Counted from the first letter of the stretch, positions 1 to 10,590 are shown. The stretch: DNA of 64,000 bases from Rhizobiaceae bacterium (GCA_017643025.1 JAEPOG010000005.1:62001-126000), one strand, 5' to 3'. Numbers and translations: made by a program. The notes: generated by a model from the letters alone, not told the origin.

Positions 1-1
1 C

Positions 2-775
2 GCCCGCAACGACGCGCGCCCGGGCGCGCTTGCGCCGCATGCCATCCGCATCCCGCCAGTGACGGGCGGAGGCCGGCATCCCAATGTCCAGGTTGAACCC
101 GCCTTCCAGAAAGGATGGTTCGAGGTTCAGGACGAGGGGTCGCAGGCCGTCGCCTCGCTCGCCGGCGCAATGTCAGGCATGCAGGTACTAGACTTTTGCG
201 CCGGCGCCGGCGGCAAGACCTTGGCAATGTCGGCAGCCATGGAAAATGCCGGCCAGATACATGCGTTCGATGCCGACAAGCAGCGCCTCGCCCCGATCTT
301 CGACCGGCTGCGGCGCGCCGGTTGCCGCAATGTACAGGCCGGCGCCGATCCCGAGGCGCTGGCCCCGCTCACTGGCCGCATGGATCTGGTTCTGGTTGAT
401 GCTCCCTGCACTGGCTCCGGGACATGGCGCAGGCGCCCTGATGCAAAATGGCGGTTAACCGAGAGACAGCTTCAACAGCGCATGTCCGAGCAGGCGGCGA
501 TCCTCGACGACGCCAGCCGCTACGTAAAGCCGGGCGGGCGGCTCGTTTATGTCACTTGCTCGGTGTTTCGCGAGGAGAATGACGGTCAGGTCGTCACGTT
601 CCTCGATCGCAGCACGAACTTCGTGCCGGTGCAGCACAAGGAACTTTGGCGGGAAACTCTCGGCAGTTCGGACGGCATGCCGCGCTTCACCACCGGACCC
701 GGCCTGATTCTGAGCCCGGCGAGGACGGACACAGACGGGTTCTTCATCGCGGTGTTGAGACGGGCCGACGGCTGA
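2..775 (+). CDS. RsmB/Sun-family RNA (cytosine-C5) methyltransferase, 5' end outside window
   Basis: The frame is open from the first bases of the window, so only the C-terminal 257 residues are present. It is a SAM-dependent cytosine-C5 RNA methyltransferase of the RsmB/NOL1/NOP2 family. Visible motifs are the SAM-binding loop VLDFCAGAGGKT (about residue 62), the motif DAPCTGSGTWRRRPD with the conserved Pro-Cys (about 132), and VTCSVFREEN, whose TCS cysteine is the usual nucleophile (about 183). The C-terminal end LSPARTDTDGFFIAVLRR is typical of the fold. rRNA (16S) is the likely substrate by family, but rRNA and tRNA specificity cannot be separated without the N-terminal domain. A GTG at 59 would start mid-domain and is probably not the true start. 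Confidence 0.9.
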   Translation, partial: ARNDARPGALAPHAIRIPPVTGGGRHPNVQVEPAFQKGWFEVQDEGSQAVASLAGAMSGMQVLDFCAGAGGKTLAMSAAMENAGQIHAFDADKQRLAPIFDRLRRAGCRNVQAGADPEALAPLTGRMDLVLVDAPCTGSGTWRRRPDAKWRLTERQLQQRMSEQAAILDDASRYVKPGGRLVYVTCSVFREENDGQVVTFLDRSTNFVPVQHKELWRETLGSSDGMPRFTTGPGLILSPARTDTDGFFIAVLRRADG

Positions 776-838
776 ATGCCTCCGCGGGCATGGAAGGTGC
801 CCTGCGAGGCCCAATTGTAGTTGGAGGGTAGTAGATCA

Positions 839-1291
839 ATGGCCAGGTATCTTCCGCTTCTCCTCTTCATCGTTGCCGTAGCAGGCGGCGGCGCCCTCAT
901 CGGCGCGGGGACAGCTCCGGGCGAATGGTACGCCGCTCTCGAAAAGCCCTGGTTCAACCCACCTGGCTGGATATTCGGCCCTGTGTGGACCCTGCTTTAC
1001 GTCATGATTGCCGTCGCGGGCTGGCGCATCTGGATGCGGCGGCGAACAGGTGGCGCCATGACTGCCTGGTGGTTGCAGTTGGGGCTCAATTTTCTCTGGT
1101 CGCCTGTCTTTTTTGCGCTGCAGTCACCGGGCATGGCGCTTTTGATCATCGTGTCACTGCTGGCGGCCATTGTCGCCTTCATGCGGCTGGCCTGGGATCA
1201 GGACCGCGGGGCGGTCTGGCTCTTTGTCCCATATCTGGCTTGGGTATCGTTCGCCACGCTCCTCAACGGAAGCATCGTCTGGCTCAACTGA
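839..1291 (+). CDS. tspO: TspO/MBR family membrane protein
   Basis: A 150-residue, five-helix membrane protein of the TspO/peripheral benzodiazepine receptor family, which binds tetrapyrroles and in alphaproteobacteria modulates oxygen- or stress-dependent gene expression. Family signatures are the Trp/Pro-rich loop WYAALEKPWFNPPGW near residues 33-47, WTLLYVMIAVAGWRIW in the next helix, and LNFLWSPVFF near residue 85. I chose the ATG at 839 because a GGAGGG Shine-Dalgarno lies 10 bases upstream (823-828); a TTG at 821 overlaps that signal. It looks monocistronic. Ligand and physiological role are inferred from the family only. Confidence 0.9.
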   Translation: MARYLPLLLFIVAVAGGGALIGAGTAPGEWYAALEKPWFNPPGWIFGPVWTLLYVMIAVAGWRIWMRRRTGGAMTAWWLQLGLNFLWSPVFFALQSPGMALLIIVSLLAAIVAFMRLAWDQDRGAVWLFVPYLAWVSFATLLNGSIVWLN

Positions 1292-1364
1292 ACTGATGCT
1301 GCGCTGCATCATTGCGGATTGCACCGTCGCATCGGCTTTGCAATAAGCGGCCAAAGGGCAGGGT

Positions 1365-1829
1365 ATGGCGCAACACGGCAACCTCGTCGCCGATGGCGAC
1401 TACGAATCCCGCGTACGTGAAAGCTTCGCGCGCCAGAAGGTCATGACCAGCATTGGCGCGGAGCTAACGCGCGTCACGCCCGGTGTCGTCGAAATCGAGA
1501 TGCCGTTCGACGAGGCCTTCACGCAGCAGCATGGCTTCCTGCATGCGGGCATCGTTTCCACGGCGCTCGACTCCGCTTGCGGTTATGCCGCCTTCTCGCT
1601 GATGCCGGCGGATGCGGCGGTGCTCACCATCGAGTTCAAGGTGAACTTGCTCGCCCCCGGCAAGGGCGAGCGTTTCCTGTTCCGCGGTTCCGTCACCAAA
1701 CCCGGCCGCACCATTATCGTCGCCGACGGCCAGGCCTATGCCTACGGGCCGGACGGCGACGCGAAACTGTTTGCCACCATGACCGGCACGATCATGACTG
1801 TTCGCGACCGGCAAGGCATTTCCGGATGA
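1365..1829 (+). CDS. PaaI-type hotdog-fold thioesterase
   Basis: A 154-residue single hotdog-fold protein resembling PaaI/YiiD acyl-CoA thioesterases. The helix region HGFLHAGIVSTALDSACGYAA (about residues 46-66) holds the family's His-Gly motif followed by the long central helix with an Asp, the usual position of the catalytic acid. The segment ending FKVNLLAPGKGE is the following strand. Its stop overlaps the ATG of the nucleosidase gene by four bases (ATGA), so the two are translationally coupled. Substrate unknown; small aryl- or acyl-CoA thioesters would be typical. Confidence 0.85.
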   Translation: MAQHGNLVADGDYESRVRESFARQKVMTSIGAELTRVTPGVVEIEMPFDEAFTQQHGFLHAGIVSTALDSACGYAAFSLMPADAAVLTIEFKVNLLAPGKGERFLFRGSVTKPGRTIIVADGQAYAYGPDGDAKLFATMTGTIMTVRDRQGISG

Positions 1830-2467
1830 CGGGCGATCCGGTGGAGACGATCGCCGGCAAGCGGCTTCTCTTCGTCATGGCAGCGGACGCCGAATACGGC
1901 CCGCACCTGAAACGCCTGTTCACGCCATTGATGACGGGCGTCGGCCCCGTCGAAGCGGCGGTCAATCTCTCGGCGGTGCTTTCTGGGCTGGGTTTGGCGG
2001 ACATGGCCCCTGATCTTGTCGTCTCGCTGGGCTCGGCCGGCAGCCGCGTCCTCGAGCAGACCGGCGTTTATCAGGCCGTGTCGGTTTCCTATCGCGACAT
2101 GGACGCAAGTGCTCTTGGCTTTCCCAAGGGCACTACGCCGTTTCTCGACTTGCCGGCGGTGGTCGACCTCCCGCTGCGCGTTCCCCGCATCACCGAGGCG
2201 AGCCTTTCGACTGGCGCGAACGTTGTCTCCGGCGCCGCCTATGACCTGATCGACGCTGATATGGTCGACATGGAGACATTCGCCGTGCTGCGCGCCTGCC
2301 AGCGCCATCACGTGCCCCTCGTGGCCCTGCGGGGCATCTCCGACGGCGCGGCGGAGCTGAAACACGTCGACGACTGGACCGAATATCTCCACGTCATCGA
2401 CGAGAAGCTGGCAGACGCGGTCGGCAGGCTGGAGACGGCGATTGGCGAGGGTCTGCTCGGCGCCTGA
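1826..2467 (+). CDS. mtnN: 5'-methylthioadenosine/S-adenosylhomocysteine nucleosidase
   Basis: A 213-residue member of the purine nucleoside phosphorylase/MTAN family. It cleaves the glycosidic bond of MTA or SAH, clearing inhibitory by-products of SAM-dependent methylation and polyamine synthesis. Supporting motifs are MAADAEYGP at the N terminus, TGVGPVEAAVNLS (about residue 38), VVSLGSAGS (about 66), and MVDMETFAVLRAC (about 147), where the Met-Glu pair binds ribose. An Asp in the later ISDGA segment is the expected catalytic acid. It is slightly shorter than the E. coli enzyme (232). The start is set by the four-base overlap with the thioesterase gene; the frame stays open upstream but without family similarity. 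Confidence 0.85.
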   Translation: MTGDPVETIAGKRLLFVMAADAEYGPHLKRLFTPLMTGVGPVEAAVNLSAVLSGLGLADMAPDLVVSLGSAGSRVLEQTGVYQAVSVSYRDMDASALGFPKGTTPFLDLPAVVDLPLRVPRITEASLSTGANVVSGAAYDLIDADMVDMETFAVLRACQRHHVPLVALRGISDGAAELKHVDDWTEYLHVIDEKLADAVGRLETAIGEGLLGA

Positions 2468-2550
2468 TCCCTCCCGCCGCGAATAGCGCTGGACCAGCGC
2501 GTGGCATCCGCCTAACAACAGCGAAGCTGACCCGAAGACAGGATGCGCAA

Positions 2551-3339
2551 ATGCTTGCTCGCGCCTTCGCGTTTTATGGCTTGGCCTTCGCTGGCGCGCT
2601 CGCTGTCGCGCTTGCCGCACCGCTCTTCGGCGAGGCGACGCCGCTGGTGACGATGCTTACGCCGGCATTTGCCGTGATCGCTATCGCACTTTTCGCACGT
2701 CCTCGCGATGTCTCCATGTCGTCGCTGGGTCTGACCAGAGCGGGGTCGGGCGTTTGGCCTTTGGCCGTCGCAATTCCGGTTGTCGTGCTGGTTTTGAGCG
2801 ACATTGTCCTCGTTTCCGTCGGCCTCGCACATTTTGTCGCGCCGGATCTTCCGGGTCCCGTCGCTGCCCTGCCAATCAAGCTTTCCGTGAATTTGCTGAT
2901 CGGTATCGCATTCGCGCTGTCCGAGGAGGTTGGCTGGCGTGGCTACATGCAACCACGCCTTTGGAGCCTCGGCGGCCTGCGTGGTTCGCTACTGACCGGT
3001 TTCCTGCACGGTGTCTGGCATCTGCCACTGATCCTGCTCACGCCGTACTACCATCCGGACGCTTCGGCTTTGCTGGTTGTTCCGCTGTTCCTGACGACGC
3101 TGACGCTCGCAGGTGTTTTCTACGGCTGGCTGCGCAATGCCAGCGGTTCGGTCTGGCCGGTGGCCATTGCTCATGGCGTCTACAATTTCGCGTGGGGTTT
3201 CGGAGCAATGTTCCTGGCCGCCAAAACTCCGGAAACCATGGAGTATGTCGGCGGCGAGAGCGGCCTGCTTGTCATCGCGGCGCTGATTGTCATTGCCGTC
3301 GTGTTGGCGCCGCGCCTCAGAACCAGGGCGGCGCCTTGA
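2551..3339 (+). CDS. CPBP family intramembrane glutamic endopeptidase (Abi)
   Basis: A 262-residue polytopic membrane protein of the CAAX protease/bacteriocin-processing (CPBP, Abi) family. The diagnostic motif 1 is SEEVGWRGYMQPRLW (about residues 129-143), containing the EExxxR signature with two catalytic glutamates. Motif 2, FLHGVWHLP (about 151), and motif 3, AHGVYNFAW (about 208), supply the histidine and asparagine. Seven to eight hydrophobic segments surround them. Bacterial members are linked to peptide processing, immunity to self-bacteriocins or stress; no partner peptide gene is visible here. The start is the ATG preceded by a weak AGGA. Confidence 0.85.
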   Translation: MLARAFAFYGLAFAGALAVALAAPLFGEATPLVTMLTPAFAVIAIALFARPRDVSMSSLGLTRAGSGVWPLAVAIPVVVLVLSDIVLVSVGLAHFVAPDLPGPVAALPIKLSVNLLIGIAFALSEEVGWRGYMQPRLWSLGGLRGSLLTGFLHGVWHLPLILLTPYYHPDASALLVVPLFLTTLTLAGVFYGWLRNASGSVWPVAIAHGVYNFAWGFGAMFLAAKTPETMEYVGGESGLLVIAALIVIAVVLAPRLRTRAAP

Positions 3340-3344
3340 CCCGG

Positions 3345-3665
3345 CTAGGTCTTCGGAAGGCCTGCCGTGTTGGCATATTCGATCGCGGTCACGCGGGCAC
3401 GTGGCGACCCTTCGACATCGAGGTAATGGATCGAGCCGTCCGCGCGGCCGAGTTGCCAGGTTGCGCTGGGGCCGTTGGTCCAGTCGACGGAGTAGCCGCG
3501 TTCTCTGAGCTCCCACTTGCCCGAATAGGCCTTGCCGTCGGGCAGCAGCATGTGTGCCTTTTCGGCGTCTTCATAGAAGATGATCGCCTCGACGTTGCCC
3601 ATGTCGAGCCTGTGGGTCGTGCCGGGCATGATGGCTTCAAGGGTGTCTTTTTCGAGAATTTTCAT
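3345..3665 (-). CDS. Small conserved-type protein, divergent from MarR gene
   Basis: A 106-residue soluble protein beginning MKILEKDTLEAIMPG. I do not recognise it securely; the central DGKAYSGKWELRERGYSVDW and the following WQLGRADGSIHYLD repeat short Gly/Trp beta-strand patterns seen in some uncharacterised lipocalin-like or DUF995-type proteins. There is no signal peptide. I chose the ATG at 3665 over one at 3710 because GGAG sits six bases upstream of it, and because the longer form would begin inside a MarR-type operator. It is divergently transcribed from the MarR gene and is the likely target of that regulator. Function unknown. Confidence 0.65.
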   Translation of the reverse strand: MKILEKDTLEAIMPGTTHRLDMGNVEAIIFYEDAEKAHMLLPDGKAYSGKWELRERGYSVDWTNGPSATWQLGRADGSIHYLDVEGSPRARVTAIEYANTAGLPKT

Positions 3666-3703
3666 CGTAGTCTCCGGGTGGTTGGCATTCGACATGGACA
3701 TGA

Positions 3704-3722
3704 TAGTCAAGTATCTTGACTA
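3704..3722. promoter_or_regulatory. Candidate MarR operator 1
   Basis: Perfect inverted repeat TAGTCAAG-TAT-CTTGACTA (8+3+8) in the divergent intergenic region, 39 bases upstream of the small-protein start and 29 bases upstream of the regulator start. The size and symmetry fit a MarR-family dimer site. Its core TCAAG-N3-CTTGA is repeated at 3741-3755. Confidence 0.7.
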
Positions 3723-3740
3723 ATCGGTCTTTCGCATTTG

Positions 3741-3755
3741 GTCAAGCGCCTTGAC
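3741..3755. promoter_or_regulatory. Candidate MarR operator 2, overlapping regulator start codon
   Basis: Second inverted repeat GTCAAG-CGC-CTTGAC (6+3+6), with the same core as operator 1 and its centre 35 bp downstream. It contains the TTG used as start codon of the MarR gene, which points to autorepression by a dimer bound at the 5' end of its own gene. Confidence 0.6.
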
Positions 3756-4200
3756 GAAACAAGATGAGACATTGCCGGATCATCTCGGCTGGAGGCTTTG
3801 GCTGGCCAGCCGACAGTGGCAGGCGCGTTTCGTCGCCGCGATGCGTGAGGCCGGCCACGACTGGTTCACCGATGCACGCGCCAACCTGCTCGGCCATGTC
3901 GCGCGTTCGGGCACGCCGCAGTCGGTGCTGATTGCGCGGATGGCGATATCCAAACAGGCGGTCCAGCAGTTGATCGACGGGCTGGTGGCGCAGCGCATTC
4001 TGGAGCGCGTGCCTGATCCTGCTGACAGCCGGTCCCGTATCGTGCGCTATACCCCGAACGGCAAGGAGGCGATGCAGGATGCGGACCGGATCAAGCGGCT
4101 GATCGAAGATGAGTACCGCGAACGGCTTGGCGACGAGGCATTTGCCACCCTTGTGGCGATCCTGCGAACGGCAACAACGGAACCTGAAAGCAGCCCATGA
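3751..4200 (+). CDS. MarR family transcriptional regulator
   Basis: A 149-residue winged helix-turn-helix regulator. The recognition region runs from about residue 47 to 95: ARSGTPQSVLIARMAISKQAVQ is helix-turn-helix-like, followed by LVAQRILERVPDPADSRSRI, which contains the MarR wing signature DPADSRSR. The C-terminal helices form the dimer interface. The only in-frame start that keeps the N-terminal helix is the TTG at 3751; the next Met is at about residue 31. Two inverted repeats flank or overlap this start and probably bind the protein itself. It most likely represses itself and the divergent small gene. The ligand is unknown. Confidence 0.88.
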   Translation: MTKQDETLPDHLGWRLWLASRQWQARFVAAMREAGHDWFTDARANLLGHVARSGTPQSVLIARMAISKQAVQQLIDGLVAQRILERVPDPADSRSRIVRYTPNGKEAMQDADRIKRLIEDEYRERLGDEAFATLVAILRTATTEPESSP

Positions 4201-4252
4201 GCGGCGATGTGCCGCCATTGCCCCGAATCGCTTCTTTCACTAGAGCCTCGCC

Positions 4253-5806
4253 ATGAGCAGCACCGATACCGTCCTCATCATCGATTTCGGCAGCCAGGTG
4301 ACCCAGCTGATCGCGCGCCGCGTGCGCGAGGCGGGCGTGCATTCCGAGATCGTTCCCTTCCAGAAAGCAGGCGAGGCGTTCGCCCGCATTGGGCCCAAAG
4401 CAGTCATCCTGTCGGGTGGCCCTGCCTCGACCGCCGACATCGGTTCGCCCCGTGCACCCGACATCGTGTTCACGTCAGGCGTTCCGGTGCTGGGCATCTG
4501 TTACGGGCAGATGACCATGTGCGTGCAGATGGGCGGCGAGGCGCGGAGTTCGGACCATCGCGAGTTCGGCCGTGCCTTCGTCGAGATCGAAAAGGACTGT
4601 CCGCTTTTCGAGGGCCTGTGGGCGCAGGGTCAGCGCCATCAGGTGTGGATGAGCCACGGTGATCGCGTCATCGCGCTGCCCGATGGATTCGAGGTATTCG
4701 GCCGCTCCGAGGGCGCTCCCTTTGCCATCTTCGGCGATCCCGAGCGCAGGATGTACGGCCTGATGTTCCATCCCGAGGTGGTGCACACGCCGGATGGCGC
4801 GCGCCTTCTCGCCAACTTCGTCCACAACATCGCCGGCATCGAAGGCAACTGGACGATGGCTGCCTATCGCGAGAGTGCGGTCGAGCAGATCAGGCAGCAG
4901 GTCGGCGACGGCAAGGTCATCTGCGCTCTTTCCGGCGGCGTGGATTCCTCCGTTGCGGCGCTTCTCATTCACGAGGCCGTCGGCGACCAGCTCACTTGTA
5001 TCCTGGTCGACCACGGCCTGATGCGGAAGAACGAGGCGGCGGATGTCGTCGCCATGTTCCGCGAGCACTACAATCTGCGCCTCGATCTGGTCGACGCGTC
5101 CGACCGCTTTGTCTCCGCGCTCGAGGGCGAGGCGGATCCCGAGACCAAGCGCAAGACCATCGGTCGGCTGTTCATCGAGGTGTTCGAGGAGGAAGCAAAG
5201 AAGATCGGCGGCGCCGACTTTCTGGCTCAGGGCACGCTCTACCCTGATGTCATCGAAAGCGTCTCCTTCTCCGGCGGACCCTCGGTAACTATCAAGTCGC
5301 ACCACAATGTCGGCGGCTTGCCTGAGCGCATGAACATGAAGCTGGTCGAGCCGCTGCGCGAGCTCTTCAAGGATGAGGTGAGGGCGCTTGGTCGCGAGCT
5401 CGGACTGCCTGAAAGCTTCATCGGCCGCCATCCGTTCCCGGGACCCGGCCTCGCCATCCGCTGCCCCGGCGGTGTGACCCGCGAAAAGCTCGATATTCTG
5501 CGCGAGGCCGACGCCATCTATCTCGACGAGATCCGCAAAGCCGGCCTCTACGATGCCATATGGCAGGCCTTTGCAGTGCTGCTGCCGGTGCAGACCGTCG
5601 GCGTCATGGGCGATGGGCGCACCTATGAGTTCGTGTGCGCGCTGCGTGCGGTCACGTCGGTCGACGGCATGACCGCCGACTTCTATCATTACGACATGGA
5701 ATTTCTCGGCAAGGCCGCCACCCGCATCATCAATGAGGTGCACGGCATCAACCGTGTCGTCTACGACGTGACATCCAAGCCGCCCGGCACCATCGAATGG
5801 GAATAG
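4253..5806 (+). CDS. guaA: GMP synthase (glutamine-hydrolysing)
   Basis: A 517-residue enzyme converting XMP to GMP with ATP and glutamine, the last step of guanine nucleotide synthesis. The N-terminal class I amidotransferase domain carries VLGICYGQM with the nucleophile Cys83 and the downstream FHPEVVHT containing the catalytic His-Glu. The ATP pyrophosphatase domain has the PP-loop ALSGGVDSS (about residues 225-233). The C-terminal dimerisation domain ends with [11 protein letters not shown], the conserved GMP synthase terminus. Full length for the family. No purine riboswitch-like leader is visible in the roughly 50-base gap before the ATG. Confidence 0.98.
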   Translation: MSSTDTVLIIDFGSQVTQLIARRVREAGVHSEIVPFQKAGEAFARIGPKAVILSGGPASTADIGSPRAPDIVFTSGVPVLGICYGQMTMCVQMGGEARSSDHREFGRAFVEIEKDCPLFEGLWAQGQRHQVWMSHGDRVIALPDGFEVFGRSEGAPFAIFGDPERRMYGLMFHPEVVHTPDGARLLANFVHNIAGIEGNWTMAAYRESAVEQIRQQVGDGKVICALSGGVDSSVAALLIHEAVGDQLTCILVDHGLMRKNEAADVVAMFREHYNLRLDLVDASDRFVSALEGEADPETKRKTIGRLFIEVFEEEAKKIGGADFLAQGTLYPDVIESVSFSGGPSVTIKSHHNVGGLPERMNMKLVEPLRELFKDEVRALGRELGLPESFIGRHPFPGPGLAIRCPGGVTREKLDILREADAIYLDEIRKAGLYDAIWQAFAVLLPVQTVGVMGDGRTYEFVCALRAVTSVDGMTADFYHYDMEFLGKAATRIINEVHGINRVVYDVTSKPPGTIEWE

Positions 5807-6195
5807 CCGTACCGGCGCCTAGCGGTACTCTCTTGCTGTCCATTTGCGACACCCAGGCGCCGTGCTTGTCCGGGCTGCCAGAGGAAGAATCGGCGCGATT
5901 TCGGCGCCTGTGTTGGCCAAAACTCGTTTTCCGATACGGCTAGATCGCCAGTCTGCCTGGCAATAAGTCGGAAACCGGCCCCGGATTCGTCGCGATCAGG
6001 CCATGTGCGGTGTCGCAAATGCGTCACCGTTTACGGGGTCGCGGGGTCTGCACTCCATTTTCTCGCGCCCCGAATGTGCGGCATTTGCGGCTCGATGGGG
6101 GCAGCCGACCGTCCGCAGCTTTCCGTTATTTGTCGCTCCCGCAAATTCCGCGTGGCTGAACATTCCGTCGGTACACGCGAGCATGAGGAGGCACC
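5807..6195. other. 389-bp intergenic region between guaA and BCCT gene
   Basis: No convincing gene, tRNA or repeat is visible. Immediately after the guaA stop there is an imperfect hairpin, GTACCG-(8 nt)-CGGTAC (5809-5828), followed by TCTCTTGC; this could weakly terminate guaA transcription but lacks a T-run. The 3' end carries the GAGGAGG ribosome-binding site of the BCCT gene just before its ATG. Short open frames on both strands here have no family signature. Confidence 0.5.
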
Positions 6196-7860
<1,665 letters not shown>

Positions 7861-7890
7861 GCGGAAACGCCGTCGCAAGCAACGATGATC

Positions 7891-7928
7891 GAACGGGGCC
7901 CGGGAACGATTCGGGCCCCGTTCCTTTT
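7891..7928 (+). terminator. Rho-independent terminator of the BCCT gene
   Basis: Perfect 12-bp stem: GAACGGGGCCCG (7891-7902), nine-base loop, CGGGCCCCGTTC (7912-7923), then CTTTT. It lies 30 bp after the stop codon and is the clearest intrinsic terminator in the window. Confidence 0.9.
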
Positions 7929-7984
7929 GTGTGGACCAACCCTTGCCGCTTCTCCGACAGGTTCGTCCGGCTTAGCCTAGCCTG

Positions 7985-9154
7985 ATGCAGTCAGAGTCGA
8001 GCTCAACATTGACCACAGCTTTGGCCGGCATGATCGGCCTGGCGGCGGCGATGGGCATCGGCCGTTTCGTCTTCACGCCGATCCTGCCGGGCATGATGGA
8101 CGCGCTTTCGCTGTCCGCGTCCGACGCCGGCCTGATCGCCGGCGCCAACTATGTCGGTTATCTCGCTGGCGCACTGCTGGCCGCAGGCGCGTGGGCCGCT
8201 GGCCGCGAGCGCGCCATGGCGCTTTCCGCCATGTTTGCCAGCGCCTTGCTTGCAGCGCTGATGGCTTCAACGTCTGATCTGGCAGCATTTCTTGTCATCC
8301 GCTTCGCAGCCGGTATCGCCAGCGCTTTCGTTCTGGTCTTTCTGTCTTCGATCGTGTTCGACCGAATTGCCCGGGCCGGCAGGGACGGGCTGACAGCACT
8401 GCATTTCGGTGGCGTCGGTCTCGGCATTGCCGTCTCGGCAGCGGCGATTGGCGTTCTCGCCTATCTTGGTGCGGACTGGCGGCAAGGCTGGATCTGGTCC
8501 GGCGCGCTTTCGCTCGCCGCGGCGCTGGCGCTTCTTGTTATGCTCGATGCGCCGCGCGCGACCGGGGCGGCACCGATAGTTGAACCGCAGCTGCGGCTTG
8601 GAGGCCCGCTGACACGCGCCATTCTCTCCTACGGCCTGTTCGGCGTCGGCTATGTGGTGACGGCAACATTCCTCGTCGCCATTGTGCGCGAGGGAGAGGG
8701 CGGACGTCTCTTCGAGGCATGGGTCTGGCTGGCGACGGGCCTGGCGGGCATCCCCTCCGTCTGGTTCTGGAACCGCGTCGCGTCGTCCATCGGCATGTTC
8801 CGTGCCTATGCGCTCGGCTGCGTCGTAGAACTCGTCGGCGTCGCTGCATCGGTATCCCTGGGTGGATATGTCGGCCCGCTGCTCGGCGGGATCCTGCTCG
8901 GGGGTACATTTATCGGCGTCACGGCGCTGGGTTTGCAGGCGAGTCGCCGGCTTGCCGGCCAGTCTCCGCGGCGTGCCCTTGCACTGATGACGGCTGCCTT
9001 CGGTGTGGGTCAGGCGGTCGGCCCGGTTCTGGCAGGCTACCTCGCGGACTGGACCGGCAGCTTCTTCGCACCGTCGCTCGCCGCGGCTGCGGTGCTTGGA
9101 ATTGCAGCCGCCCTTGTCATGAATGTCGCGGTTCCGGCTCGCGCACAATCCTAG
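7985..9154 (+). CDS. YbfB/YjiJ family MFS transporter
   Basis: A 389-residue major facilitator with twelve hydrophobic segments. The opening LAAAMGIGRFVFTPILPGMM (about residues 20-39), together with SASDAGLIAGANYVGYLAGA, is the characteristic start of the YbfB/YjiJ (DUF1228) subgroup of putative sugar or aromatic compound permeases. The start is the ATG at 7985, 57 bases after the BCCT terminator. A weak hairpin with a T-rich tail follows the stop. Substrate unknown. Confidence 0.88.
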   Translation: MQSESSSTLTTALAGMIGLAAAMGIGRFVFTPILPGMMDALSLSASDAGLIAGANYVGYLAGALLAAGAWAAGRERAMALSAMFASALLAALMASTSDLAAFLVIRFAAGIASAFVLVFLSSIVFDRIARAGRDGLTALHFGGVGLGIAVSAAAIGVLAYLGADWRQGWIWSGALSLAAALALLVMLDAPRATGAAPIVEPQLRLGGPLTRAILSYGLFGVGYVVTATFLVAIVREGEGGRLFEAWVWLATGLAGIPSVWFWNRVASSIGMFRAYALGCVVELVGVAASVSLGGYVGPLLGGILLGGTFIGVTALGLQASRRLAGQSPRRALALMTAAFGVGQAVGPVLAGYLADWTGSFFAPSLAAAAVLGIAAALVMNVAVPARAQS

Positions 9155-9155
9155 G

Positions 9156-9187
9156 CGTGCACCACCGGCGCACGACTATTTTATTTT
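9156..9187 (+). terminator. Weak candidate terminator after MFS gene
   Basis: CGTGC (9156-9160), nine-base loop, GCACG (9170-9174), then ACTATTTTATTTT. The stem is only five pairs, but the tail is unusually T-rich for this GC-rich DNA and sits directly after the stop codon. Confidence 0.45.
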
Positions 9188-9290
9188 GGGTTGCGCGACT
9201 CTATGAATGAAACGGACGCTGGCGGGCGTATCTACGGCCACATTTCCAGTGCATCCCGCCAGCTGGTCTCCAATCCGGAAAGCGCCCGCC

Positions 9291-10586
9291 ATGTTCGTTT
9301 CATTCTTCCCGCGGCCAAAACTGCTCTTTGCGTCGGCCGCGGCATGGACCCTTTTCTGCATCCTTTTCTGGTATTTCGTCGCCAAAGGCTGGGGGCCGAG
9401 CCTCAGTATCGGCGGGCTCTTCGGATACGGTTTTCCTGCGCCGCTGGCCGATGGCGCTGACGAGGCCGCGACCGCTCTCTTTCAGGGGCAACTGGAGAGC
9501 GCGGGCACCTTCTGGTTCTATCAGTATTTCATCATCGCCATCGTGCTGTTCGTCGGCGCGTGGATGCGCTTTCAGCCGCACCCCTGGCAATGGTGGTCGA
9601 TCGGCGGCTCGGCGCTCATTCTTTTCGTCAACTGGTTCCTCGTCCAGCTCGACGTGATGATCAACGCATGGTTTGGCACCTTCTACGACATGGTGCAGAA
9701 CGCGCTCGGCACCCCCGGATCGGTCGAGGCGTCCGACTATTACTGGCAGATCGTAACCTTCCTGCAGATCGCCCTCGTCTACGTGTTCGTCGGCACCATG
9801 TTCCGCTTCTTCGTCAGCCACTTCATCTTCCGCTGGCGCACCGCGATGAACAATTACTACATGGAGCGCTGGCAGCAGCTGCGGCATATCGAGGGCGCCG
9901 CGCAGCGCGTGCAGGAAGACACGATGCGCTTCGCCCAGATTTCCGAGGGACTGGGCATCAGCCTCGTCGATTCCCTGATGACGTTGATCGCCTTCCTGCC
10001 GCTGCTGTGGGTGCTTTCGGCCAACGTGACCGAACTGCCGCTCATCGGCGAGGTCAGCCAGGGCCTCGTCTTCGTTGCCATACTCTGGTCGGTGTTCGGC
10101 ACGGCGCTGGTCGCTGTGGCCGGCATCAGGCTGCCGGGGCTCGAGTTCCGCAATCAGCGGGTCGAGGCCGCCTACCGCAAGGAACTGGTCTACGGCGAGG
10201 ACTTCGAGAACCGCGCCGAGCCATTGACGGTGCGCGAACTGTTCGACCACGTTCGCCGCAACTATTTCCGGCTCTACCTGAACTACATGTATTTCAATGT
10301 GGTGCGCATTTTCTACCTGCAGATCGGCAACCTTGTGCCGTACATCGCACTAGGGCCCACCATCATCAGCGGCGTCATCTCGCTCGGCGTCATGCAGCAG
10401 ATCATCCGCGCCTTCTCGCGTGTCGAGAATTCGTTCCAGTACCTGATCAATTCATGGACGACGATCGTCGAGCTGATGTCGGTCTACAAGCGCCTGAAGG
10501 CGTTCGAGGCGACGCTCAGCGGCGAACCGCTGCCCGAGATCGACCAGAGATACATGGAGCGCGAAGCGACCGGCCCCGCCGAGTGA
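9291..10586 (+). CDS. bacA: BacA/SbmA peptide transporter
   Basis: A 431-residue inner-membrane, proton-driven peptide importer of the SbmA/BacA family, an ABC transmembrane-domain-like fold without an ATPase. It begins MFVSFFPRPKLLF, the canonical SbmA/BacA start, and contains the strongly conserved segments LRHIEGAAQRVQEDTMRFA (about residue 200) and LEFRNQRVEAAYRKELVYGE (about 284), plus INSWTTIVELMSVYKRL near the C terminus. In rhizobia BacA is needed for survival of host antimicrobial peptides and affects very-long-chain fatty acids of LPS; non-symbionts carry it too. A frame-open extension to 9207 lacks homology, so I start at the ATG at 9291. It converges on the deacetylase gene with a 4-bp gap. 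Confidence 0.93.
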   Translation: MFVSFFPRPKLLFASAAAWTLFCILFWYFVAKGWGPSLSIGGLFGYGFPAPLADGADEAATALFQGQLESAGTFWFYQYFIIAIVLFVGAWMRFQPHPWQWWSIGGSALILFVNWFLVQLDVMINAWFGTFYDMVQNALGTPGSVEASDYYWQIVTFLQIALVYVFVGTMFRFFVSHFIFRWRTAMNNYYMERWQQLRHIEGAAQRVQEDTMRFAQISEGLGISLVDSLMTLIAFLPLLWVLSANVTELPLIGEVSQGLVFVAILWSVFGTALVAVAGIRLPGLEFRNQRVEAAYRKELVYGEDFENRAEPLTVRELFDHVRRNYFRLYLNYMYFNVVRIFYLQIGNLVPYIALGPTIISGVISLGVMQQIIRAFSRVENSFQYLINSWTTIVELMSVYKRLKAFEATLSGEPLPEIDQRYMEREATGPAE

Positions 10587-10590
10587 CGGT

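Noticed and set aside
5807..6195. tRNA, small RNA gene or integrated element after guaA
   Set aside because: No T-loop or cloverleaf-compatible stems, no repeats and no integrase nearby.
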